Assembly: GCF_011077185.1 (NCBI RefSeq)
Contig: NC_048894.1
Location: 109,342,006-109,406,005, forward strand
DNA from: Oxyura jamaicensis
Taxonomy: Eukaryota; Chordata; Aves; Anseriformes; Anatidae
Length of the DNA stretch: 64,000 nt
Reading direction: 5' to 3'
A model generated the notes under the pieces. It did no database searches. It worked only from the letters and a program-made list of their open reading frames with translations, and was not told the origin of the DNA. Of the stretch, positions 39,301 to 52,000 are shown in pieces (positions within the stretch are counted from its first letter, which is position 1; the number at the start of each line of letters is the position of its first letter). Both the position numbers and the translations under genes were made by a program.

Positions 39301-42300
39301 TAGAGGTAAATGCAAAAATTCAGCATATCAGAACAAAAAAGATGTTGAGGAGTAACTTCCTAAAATGAACAATAATCTGAAAACAAAAACATTTTCAAGA
39401 ACATCATAAGAATAATCTGTCAGAAAGTCAGGGTATCAACAGGTGATCAAGGTGCACAAAGGTGTAGCTCTTTACAAAGTTAGGGAATCAGAACAAAACA
39501 AAACAAATCAAAAACACCTGTTTTATCCCTGTTCACTGTAGAATAAGTCACTGACATCATCAGTGGAATATTTTGAATCCCATGGAATGGCTGGAATAAT
39601 TAGTTTTTGTAAGACAAGACTGAGAACAAAGTACTGACTGGATGGTGCTCACCAAAGAGCTCTGCAGGAACCAACAGATGAAATAGTCTAAGTGCCAGGG
39701 AAAAAGAAGATTGGTGGCTTCAGGAGTAGTCCTGAGTGACCTTTACAAGAAATTCAGCATCCATGAAATAAAGGCAACTGTATCTCTTGTACTTGTCCTC
39801 CAGAGACAAATGGCACAAACATGTTTTTTCTGTACAAAGGAAGAAGGTCATTGACTGGTTCCCCCAAGGAGTTTTACTGTCCAGGATATTCAGATATAAT
39901 CTGTATAAAGAGGAAAACAGTGAGGTGATAAAGTTCGCAAGTGGAAAAAAGAAAATATTTGGGATGTTCAAGTGTAAAGTTAGCTGATACAATACTGACA
40001 AAACTGATAAAGCTGAGTGCATTGGTAAAAAAAGAGCAAATGAAATTTTTGTGCTCACAAGTGCAAATAAATGCAATGGGAAAAATAGTCTACATAATGA
40101 CATAATGCTTTATGTCAAATTGTTTCAGTCTCAAAGGTCTTAGAATCTGAATGTACAGTCCCCCTAAAATGTTTAGGTAATGTTAAAAAAAGGTCAAGGA
40201 GCTTAACTGTTATATCTTGCTAGGAAAGCAAAAGAAAATACACTATACTCCTGTACAAATCTGTGGCTCACCCATCCCTTAAAACTATGTAATAGTTCTG
40301 CTCACTTTGTCTTAATAAGGCCATATTAAAACTGGAAGTGGTATGAAGGACAATAAATATGACATGAGGCATGGGATAGACTCCATGTGAAGAGAGGCTA
40401 AAGAGAACAGGACTTTATAACTTTAATCCATCTATGCAACACACAGTGGGGAAAATAACAGTAACTAAAGATTAACACTGAAGCATCCATCTCTTTTTGG
40501 CTCTGTGCCTTATGGCCAGACAGGGTACATACAGATTGTCTCCTTACCAGGAAAGCTTGCATCTTGGACCTCCTGGGGCCATGGACAGCTTTTAGTGACA
40601 GCAGTCAGTGACTGTGAGCAGGCAGCACGGGGCTTTATTAAGGCCAAGGATACTAATGTGCTGTTGGCCTTTTTGACCTATTCATGTCTGAGATAGTCTG
40701 CAGCTTCTAATAAGAGTTGAACTAAAAATGAAGCTCCTATGCCAAGTTTCCAGAAATAGTTGGGTAGCTAGTGACATACGTAAAAATACCTGTGCTTGAG
40801 AGCTTTATACTACGGCAAGGTATCACCTACTTGCATTTTTAAGATCCAAATACATGTCTAGCTACACTGTTAATGTTAATCTTTGATTATAATGAGTTTT
40901 ACTAATACATCACTAGTTTTTGAGGTACCATGTAGCTTCAATGTGAATGAAGAAAATTATGCTTGCATGTTGTCTGTCATTTCCAGGGCAAGCTGGTCTA
41001 CAAAAAGGCTCAAATATGCAAACTGAGGTAGTTTTTGAGATGTTTAAAATGTCATGCCTGCTCCTCTCTACTTGAATCTATCACATCCCCTCAAAACCCA
41101 ATTTTATCACAGGAGTCTTTCAGCCAAATCCTTATATCAACCTCTAAAATAATTATTTTTCCAAACATTTGCTCTGCATCCAGATAATAAATCAAGCAAT
41201 TATTTATTTTATTTATTTATTTAAAAAAAGCAAGCAGTTGAATAGTCCAGATGTATTTTTTTAAATGTGCATATAAGTTGGGTTTTTATAATTTTTCTCC
41301 TTAATAGAGTGCCTTCAGCTGATCTGAAAAGACAACGTTTAATTTTTCACTGGGCTTGAAATGGCATTAACAGAAGAAAAAGACCAAAGGCGTTACCTTC
41401 TTAATCTCCCTGGTGAGCATACAACGCTCGATTCTCAGCACAGTAGAGATATCGATGTGTTCTCTTGAGATGGAATTAAGCCAAGCTGTAAAACTGTCTA
41501 GTGTTGCCAGGAAAAGGACCCAAGTGAACTTCAAAATATTAAATATCCTCTTTATGATGTTATCTAAGGGGGAGGAAAAGCAACAGAGAGTTAATGGATG
41601 CAAATGTCTTTCTCTGTATTTCTGCTTGGAGTTAGTTTCAATTTTCCTTTATTGTCTAATAATAATCCAGGCTGTGAGACCCTGTCATAGTAAGGAATCT
41701 CTGAAGATGGCTGGAGGCCTTTTGGCTGTCTGGGTCATTTTCCTGCCTGTATGTCTAAGCTTATCATCTGGAATCCCTTTTCCACCCCATAATTCCACAA
41801 TCCTGCAATTGCTAGTCATATGAACAGTCCCTGATCTTGGACACCGTATGTACAGGTCTGCAAAAATGAAACCCAAAGATTTGGGCATCTCTTGAGACTT
41901 ATTCAGCAGCCCCAGCTCCAGTGATCTCAACAGCTGCTCTACCAGCCCTTACTTGTCTATTTATTCATATGCTTTTCTCCATGCATGGAGTTTGCCTTTT
42001 GTGACTGAACTTTGCTCAGTTTGAAAGTCTAACTTGATAAAATAGTCTTTGACTCTCCCCCAGTTTTCCAGCCACCTGAACATACCTTTTCATATTTACT
42101 GTTTCCAAAGCTTCTCTTCATTTAAATGGACTGCACTGTCATCAGTAATCTCAGATCAACCAGCTCAACTAGCAGTAGTCATATAAATCATTTATAAAAC
42201 ATTACTCTTGTACTATTTTGCCAAAGCATTATGCTTTCCCATGAGTAGGGCTTATGGGTTTATACCAATAGTTGTAGCTTTCTTATGCTCAACACAGCAG

Positions 42301-42966
42301 CCTCAAATTAATTTCTCATTTCAGTAGTTCCTTTAGCATTGTTGACTGTGCCTAAAGAGCAGCAGTTTCAGTTTATTTTTCTTTCACTCCCAAGTGTACA
42401 CACCACACTTCAATTTTTAAATAGTGTTACATAAGTAAGAAAAAATTATTTCCTACCAGTTAGTTCCAGAGCTAGCTGTCCCTGCTACATTTCTAATCCC
42501 AGAGCACTAGGCATTAAGATCAGTTTTACAGTAACCAGTCTAAGATATAATAGAAAACTGCAAATAATCCGCCACGCAGTAACAAAATTCTTGAAGTAGT
42601 TACTAAGAAGCCAAATAAGCACTAAAGCATGATGATTTTAACCACCTCAATTCTTAACTCTACCACAAGATGGCAAGCAAAACTTTGTGGAGTGCACTCT
42701 TTACAAGTCATGCAAATGTGAAACTAATAAAGCAAAAGATATCTTATAGATGAACACGCATGTATGTGTCTCTGGGTGTGCAGGAATGGCTGTATGCACA
42801 TATGTGTGAAGATAAACTAAGGGAAAAAAACAATAGTGGTTCATTCCTGTAAAGTGGATGCTGAAATGGTAGTATGCACCATTTACCTGAGTAATGTCAT
42901 GTAACAAGTCCAGTATCTCTAAATACAGGAGCTTTTATGGCCTTCATTTGGCCATACCATTATTTC

Positions 42967-43019
<53 letters not shown>

Positions 43020-46000
43020 CTTCAGGCCTTTTCTATATCATTTAGAATTGGGAAGATTTTATGATATGTTTACTCAAATTTTATTCACACTTTAGCATAT
43101 ATATCTTGAAGCTAAAAAAAAATATTTTTCATTGGTAATTAAAGATAAAGCTGTTTATGCTTTTAGATTTCCTTTGAATTCCAGATGTAATATTATGAAT
43201 AAATTCAAATAAGATGTAGCATTCAGAAACAGAAATAAGCAACATATAAATGGCCTTTTTGAACCCACACTCTTCCTCTCTAGTATAGAGTTTCTGCTAC
43301 TGAATTCAGGAGGATTGCAGCTCTCACATTAAAATTATCTCTATTACTGACCACCACTGGTATGCCACAGTCTCTTCACAGTGCTTTGCCAAGCACTTCC
43401 AGTCTAATCTGGAAGGTCATTTTTCTCTCTGGGATGGAGGTGATTTAGTATACATTTTTAATGATGCTGTAGCTGTTCGGACTGCTTTGCCGTTCTCTGA
43501 AACTTTTTAAAAATAATCTTTTGGGGATCGATCACATCTAAATATCTTCAAAAAGCTAAACAAACATTTATTTTTTGCAGAGATTGTTACTGTAACTTCA
43601 AGGGTCAAATGCAGAGATGGCTTTTCTCTGTCTGAAAGCATGAGAAAGGATTTGATCCAAGGTTAATAATGACACTAATGCTTCATAACAATTACTCTTT
43701 TTTTTCAATTATCTTCTTTAATACATATTACTTAGGACTGGTTAAAGCATCTTAAATTGACTACTTCCAATATAAATCAATAATTAACCTCATTTCCTTT
43801 CTCTAACTCTTGTCTAGAACCAACTTTATTTCCCTTGAGATGCGTTTGAGAAGTTCAGTGTCATGTTTAACACAGGTGACTACACGACAAGAAAGTAACA
43901 AATAAAAAGCTCACAAAACACCACCAGAAAATTATATAAGAATGAAATATTTCATATTCTTGTAACCTCATCCACCCTGTGGCTCACACAAAGGTACAAT
44001 TTTAATTGGGATTGTGGGAAGCAATTCCAAACAGAGAATAAAGATAGATTTTGAAGACAAAGGAGAGAAGAGTGTAATTTCTTCTTGTACTCCAATTAGG
44101 AAAAAAGAGCCAAGCTTAGAGTTATGATCCATTATACTTCTTTGTAGGAAGACTTCCAATATGGGCAAGATCCTGCAAGCTGCTGTCATTTCTTCTGCTG
44201 TGCAGAGCATCCTCAGGTCTGATTATGAGTGAGAAAGGGTAAAATTGAGAAAATCCCATTCTTTTAGAGCTGTTATTTGTACCTCTCTAAACAGCTAGGT
44301 ACTGGACATTATCTTAACATAGCTAAAACACTGAAAAACTGCAAGGTCTTTGCGCTAATAATAAAATATCAGACCATCAAAATCAATGGAGATGACAAGA
44401 CACCTAAATGGAATCAGGATTGGAAGCTTAGCTTAGGTGTAAGATGTTTTGTAATTATACAGCAAGTGATGAAGCCTGAGCCTGAAGGTGCATTTATTAA
44501 AGTGTAGGGGAGATAAGTGCAGTAGTGCATTCCAGGAGTGGAAGCTGCTATGCTCAGGACTTGTATATCTCGCAAGAGAAATCTGGAAGTTGTTAGATAG
44601 TGCTCACTATACAGTTCAAAATGGATTTTGCTAGTTTTATGCTTGCCTGGATCTCTGCACTGATATTTTTGTGATACGCTGCTTACCCCACCTGTCACAA
44701 CTACACTGTAACAACATAGAAAACTTCTTTCTGTGTTCATACCTGGTCCATCAGATTTCTTCTTGACCTGTTCCTCTTCACTGTCTTCATAGTCTGCATC
44801 AGTACCACCTGTTGAAATCAATGAGCGAATGTTAAGCCTACAGAAATGCAGATGCAAATCCCATTCAAGCTAGAAAATGCTACAATTACTAAGCAGAAGT
44901 GACTGGTTCCTCACCTTTTATGAGGTTTAAGAGAAAGCAGATTTCCAATTTTAAACGACTGAAGTGAGGGGACTACCCTGTCAGTGAAGGTGTTTACGGA
45001 TGACCACCCCTCTCTTGTAATTTTGAGTTGTCTGCTGAGCAAGAACATCTGCTGGAGTAAACCCATGCAATTCATAGTAAACCTATGGAATTCAGAGTTG
45101 CAGTGTTTCCACCTGCAAAAGCCTCTCCTTCCAGTAACACACTCAAGCTAATTTCTTCAGCTTCTTCAAGAAGCAACCTGAACTCTGATTTCCTCCTGAC
45201 TCTGACCCATTAAGCCCAAATGAACTGAGTGGGACTTTCAGGCTGAAATGAAGCAGCAGAAAACCTGCAGCTGTAGCTTCATTGGCAGCTGTCAAATAAT
45301 AAACCTGCCTCTTTTTGACAGGAGGAGATGATGAATGGAAGCAAAGTCCAGCTGATTCAGCCTGAATGGGCCCTCTTCTTTCCCATCTCTAAAATTATTC
45401 TTTTCTTTTCTTGTTTAAAGAAAGCAAAAAATGAAAAGATGTACTACTTTAAAAACTTTTTTTTTTTTTTTTTTTTTTAGAGGTATGAAGGTATGAATGA
45501 TTTTATAGTGTCAGTCAAAAACTATTAACAACTGCATGTTCTCCTTCTGATACCTGCTGAATTACTGCGGATTTAGGGGTGCCTAGATATTTGGGTTCCT
45601 TACTGAGGACTGCATTGAAACTGAAATAAATAACTTCTTGGTATTCTTACCCATATGCCAACTCAGGGAACAATATAGGAAATGTGTCAAAAAGAAATAG
45701 TATGTGGATATTTCTTTTTGTTGAATTTTTCTTACTGGTCTATTTCAACTACAGCATTTCAGGAACTTCCTCACGAAAGACTCTTTCAAAAGAAAATGTT
45801 AAGTCTGTTAAATTCAAAACTTTCCCCAAGAATACACATGAATTTATCATTAAGATAAGAGACTTTGAGCAACCCCAGAAAAATCTAGAGAATAAGATAA
45901 ATGTGTTTATGAGCTGAGAGGGTGAAAGGCATATGTCCTTGCTCTCTCTGATGCTGGCCAAACACCTTATTGGTTTAGAGGGCTGTTTCTTTATAGAGCT

Positions 46001-49000
46001 TTGGCTTTCTTTTGCAAGTGCTTTACTCTCACAAATGTTTTGATATAGCTGATGGTTTCAACCTTGTGTTGAGTCTTCCTACTTGGCAAAAGTTCTGGGC
46101 ACGTGTCTTGCAACTCCATGGAAATCACGTTATTTCCTCTTCTGCCATATCTCACCTAATGCATATTGCGTAGAATGAGAGGACACAGCTTGACCAGCCT
46201 TGTCATGTTATTTTTTTTAAATACAGAAGCATACATACCATCCCCAGATCCTTTTCGTCTTTGCTTCTCCTCTTTCTGAAAACTTTTCTTTTCTTTGCGC
46301 CTCTGTCGTAATGCAGTTTTAGGATCAGTGATCCAGGCCTGATAAACAAACTGGAAGGAACAAACTCATTTATTTCAAGGTTCTTCATGTTTTGAGAGTA
46401 AGCCACAGAATAAGCCATAAGCAGGCCTATATACTTTGAGTAAACACATTCAGATCTGCAGGGATAAGTAAATATTTTGAATCCCAAATCAAACACCTCC
46501 CCTGTGGATCTGCTGAGTTTTCATGTGCTATTTTTGCTAGCATAAAACCAAATGTGAAAACACTTGTGGGTGAACCAAGTTTCATTAGAACCCACAAAAA
46601 TTCATGCTCTGAACTTTGGGAATTAATACCCTGTTGTACATATGGACTACTTCACCTGAGTCTTTCCACTCAATTATGTAAGTGTACATCTTGTACAGAC
46701 AAGATGCAGAGTAACAGAAATTTTAAGAGAAAGTTTTGCAATCAACTAACTAAAGCATCAAAACTGTGGTAGTGTTTAGTGAAGGTATTTGTGTTTGTAC
46801 ATTTTTTATGCTATAGATGACTTTTTTTTTTCACAGTGGAACATGGGTGGATTTACTATTTGTGCACAGTCTCAAACCCAGCACTCAGGAAATCTTTAAA
46901 TTTCAACCTAATTTTGACAATGGCTGTCTGTGGTGCATCAGATAAGTCACTTATGAATCCTTCTACTACTATTTTTTCCAGCTGTAAAACAGGGACAATG
47001 ATACATATATGAAGGGGATTTAATGAGGCCAAATCCTGCTCACAGGACTCACTCAGATCTCAGTATGTTGACCTGTATGACTACAATAAGCATGAAATAG
47101 GTTCAAAATATTTATAAATACTATAACAGTGAAAAAAAAAAAAAAAGTTAAAAGAAGTTACCAAGAAGTAATTTATTGAATGGCTCTACTCAAACGTTGA
47201 GGTAAGGCTAGAGAAAAAAGCAGTAACACTTTTCTATCTTTTTCCATTTGAAACAAAATGTGAATAACACAGACTAACTCTTCTCCACAGCTATTTAGGA
47301 AAAAAAAAATGTTTTGTTTTATTTGGTTCCTTTTATGGTTTTCATTTGATTGGCACTACGCTATTTTCTATTTCTAACCAACACAGACTGGTAACAGACA
47401 CAGGGAAACCCAGAGATACATGCATGAGGGTGAAAATAAAGCACAGTAATAAACCAGCTCTATTAATTCACAAGACAAACATGCACGTAGACAAGAAGCA
47501 CATGCATATCTCAGTGAAGCTGGAGATGCCCCTTGGAGGACAGAACAATAAATTACTATTTGTTTTATTTATACTTTTAAAATTTGAATACACAAATTGC
47601 TTTGGAACATTAAAAGCCATTGAAAAAAAAAGTCAGTATGACTTTTACTGAATTTAAAAAGGAAAAAAAGAAATCTTTGTTCTGTTTTGTTCATGTATGC
47701 AGTAATGGAGAGGAAATTATTTTGGTACTGCTGATTAGAATGTTCTCTCCAAATCTCTCAAGGTCTGTACATTTATTTTTATATGTACAATGTCCAAAAC
47801 AAGCACCATCTGAAAAACTATGTAGGATCAGAGGTGATGCTTTCTCTTTCGTTTGTAATAGGCACTTGCCAGTGAAGGTAATTTGGAGGAGTGGTGACAC
47901 TTAAGTGGAACAGCAACACATTACTTACTGAAAGTTAGAAACTGACAATAACTACTATTGAACAATTAGCTGAGAAACTGTATGCTAGCCACAGCCATAG
48001 TGTGAATAAAGAATTCAGAGATAAAAGGCATACTTGGAAGAAGGCGGTGGATTAGAATGAAGAAAATACATCAATAAATGTATTACAGCTACTTATGTTA
48101 AGCTGTGGATATTTTAAGAACTAACTGGGTACATACATGTATATTACTTCTGACTTTTACCCCTGGGCAAAGGTAGGAAATGCCACACGTATCCAAGGAG
48201 GATGAGAAAATGTTGAAGATGTACAAATATTAAGATGGTGAAGACCAGAAAAATAGTGAGATAAAAAAAAGAGGGGGGGGGGGGCCTTGCAACAGAATGT
48301 GTCTTCTAAAAATATTTTACCAGCTTTCTGAGATCAATTGCCACATTGCCCATAAGATGCATGCAAGTCAATGTGACCATCTTGTACTGCAGTAACAGAA
48401 GAAATCAAGAATTTGTGTCTGCATTTTCTCTCCAGGGTTGCACTTAAGGAAAGACAGAGTGTTTTTCTTGTGGCTTGACCACTCCAAAAGTAAGAAAGGT
48501 ATTGCATATAGCAGGAATGAAGCTTTGGCTGTTGTTATTTTTCATATTATTCATATAAGAAAAAAAATGCAGACAAGGACAGAGGTATATGTTACACCAG
48601 GATCTATGAGATGGGTCACATACTGAGCACTCACAAAATGTCAAGTACCTTTGCTGCTTTGATTAAATATTGAAGAATAGTTTTGGGTAGTTTAATAACA
48701 GACTTTGGCAAGGCTAAAATGGCTGAAGCAAATTTTCCAATAGCTCTCTATAAAGAAGGACAAAGCAAGAGCAATTAGTAGAAAACAAGAAAATATTAAC
48801 AGAAAGTATCTACTAGGTGATTATATCTAGATTATTAAGAGCTTACATTCATTGGCTCCAATTTGGAAAAAAGATCATGTGTGATGTCCACTATAAAATT
48901 TCAGTGAGATCATTTTTAAGTGCCTGCATTATCTAACCAACAAAATATTTAAGTTAACCCTTGAGGTGACTATTGCAGACTATTTACACACACACACACA

Positions 49001-52000
49001 CACACGCACACACACACAAAAAAAAGAAACATTAAAAATAATTATTTAGCAGGTTCTGCCACAAAACAAGTTCACTTTTCTAGTATTTTTATTAAAACCA
49101 CTAAGACCACATGCACATGTGATGGAAGGCGTATGAAGCATGATGACCTAATGATGAACAACCTTTTCATAAACAAATGCAATTTTCTGTTCCAGACAAT
49201 TACTCTCCTACATGAAGCTACCCAACATCTTCATGTAGCACATATTGAAGAACTGGTCACTTATACAGAACATCTATCTGGAGTTCTGAAATAAACACCA
49301 GAACTTTCAATTTCAGATTAATCGTTTCTGTACTGTGTTTTAAAAATTAAGACAACAACAACAACAGCAGCAGCAACAACAGCAACAAAAAGCAAACATA
49401 TAACCAACCACATTAAAAGAAAGAATTGTATGAACTTTAGACCTCAGTTTAGAGCACTTTAAAATCTCAGTGCTTGGCACCAACACATCTTAACAAAATG
49501 TTGTCACCATTTTTTCTTAAAAACAGCAGAAACAAGAATGCAAACTTGGCTCTACACCTGCATGAAAAGAAAGATGATCTAGAAATTTATGAGCCACTTC
49601 TATGGATCAAGGTGAGTTAATGCCATATATACAAAAAAGTGTAAATCGTAGAAAATAAACCTTACATCATATTTTGTCCAGATTCGGTTTTGCCTTTTTT
49701 AAGGTCAGGAAAAAATCTTTCCTTATTATAACCACTCAGGCAGTTTAGGAAATTTAATTAATTACTAATGTAATTTCAGTATATAAAATAAAGTCACATC
49801 AAATCATTTAATTAAATAAAAACAATTATTCTTGTAATTCAGTAATATGGCCTGGGAAGCCATATTACATATATTTCAAGCTTTGCTTGAAAGCTACTGG
49901 CATAAGGAATAGAGCAGCATGGAGGCAGTTATTTGCTCTTGCTTGGGCTGGACTTTCAGTAATGCATCAGTTATTGAGCGATGTGAGCTCTCGTGGTTGG
50001 GAAGAGTCATCTGCAAAAAATTACCTGTTTGCTTAAGATTTTAGAGTTGAGGACCTAAAAACATTCTGAAGTATTTCTGAAAATTCTTCAACAACTAAAA
50101 CTTCTATTTTATAAAGATTAAAGCAATCCTACATGCACTAGTGTTTCACTAACTTTTTCACCCAAGTCCTTAATTTAAGCCAGTATGTCCAATACTTGGT
50201 ACCACCTAACATCAAGCAATCTACATATAGGAAACCAGTTAGGAAACTCCAGCTGTCTTTGTAACGTTACAATATCCTCTTCAACACAGTCCATCACTTA
50301 AAATGCCAATATATTAATTAACATAATCCTTTAAAAGAAATGAGATGAAGTGATGATGACTTAAAAAAAAAAAAAAAGTTTTTTTTTTTTTTTTTAAAAA
50401 AAAAAAAGTATTGATTCTTTTCCATGAAAAGTTGCTTATTCTTGGGATAATTTCTTCCTGGAATGATAACATCTACTGAAAACCAGAAAACCACTGAAGC
50501 ATTCTACAAGAGTGCCAGAGGCAAGACAGCTTCCTCACTTGTCTATATTGCAATGGAGAAAAGTAAAGCTCAGATTCTGAAGCTTTGTTTTTGATTTTTG
50601 TTTTCCTCAGGCGTAAGTGAATGAAGATAGATTTCAGGAAAGTTCTTGTGGAAATTTGGCAATGCTTAAAACAGGCAAAACTGCATCTTAAATTGCCAAG
50701 AAATTTCATTTCCAATACTTTTCAGATGTACTAGCTGCTTTAACATATTAGCTTGTGTCAAGAGAAGCCTATTTATTTCTTTTCAGCTGTCAACTACCAA
50801 GCAAATTACTACAAAGTACCTGAAATGCAGACTTCTTTCGAGGCTCTTCCTCTTCTTTTTTCTCCTCTTCCTCTTCCTCTTCGCTATCCGTCTCAAACAA
50901 ATAATAATTTCCACTTCTGACCACTAAGTGAAACAAAATATTTTCTTATTTTTTTGAAAAGTTCTATTCTGAACTGCTTCAAGATCTCTAAACAGCCAGA
51001 CAGTGATTTATGTGTTCATAATCAGGAGAGGTGAAAACAGAGAAGAAGCAAGAGATGAATAAGTCTCAGGCAACTTATCTGATGTTAGTCTGTGATACTT
51101 TTGGGCATGAATGAGAACTGTACAAGAACTAAGGAAACATCACCATGAGAAGAAAATGTAATAAAAAAGCTTGAAGTACATTAGGTTACTAGGTTAAAAT
51201 TTTTAGGGAAAAAATGGCAATTTAGTTTAAATGAATTGAGAAGTAATGGTTATCTGAGGGAGTAAAAATTGCCCAGCAGGTAAATAAAGGAATTTACACA
51301 AACAGTACCACTGGACAAAAAATACAGAACTGCTCTTTAAATGCTCAGGCATCCTTCAAACTATGGGATGAGATGGTATAAGTTAATGCTTTCTTCAAAC
51401 TTTTAAGTTTTGATGAGGTAATGGAAAACCTTGGTTTGTTTAAAACAAATCACTTGGATTCTATTAATGTGATCAGAAATGAGTTTCAATTTTTTGCCCA
51501 TGGATTCAGAAACAATCTGAAACCTTGATACAATAAAGATGCACAGTGAATAAGCTAGGCCTTATATCCTTGAACAGAAGCAAAGTTTTTATTTCTCAGA
51601 TGGTAAAAGGCCTATATGAATAAACAAGGGAAACAAAAGAAAGAAAAAATAAGATAATGAGCAAGAGAAAAATCAAAGTCACAGCATTACATTCAGCAGT
51701 GAAGACTGGTAAATAATTTCTGCACTTAAGCTGAAATTTTTAAAAGAACAGTTACTTAGATGAAATGTTACCCAATCTGGATACACATATTTATATAGAA
51801 AAGTGTATTTAACCCTCATTATACATTTCTGGAAAACTAACAATAGCTTTAATTCTATTCAATCATACCTTGAATTTTACACAGATCCTCTATACATAGG
51901 TGGTCACACATAACTAAAGTAGAAACCTCAGGGTAAGCACACTGTGAAATTTGCCAGAACTCCATTAGGTCATAACTTCAGCATCTAAAATTCCCTCACA

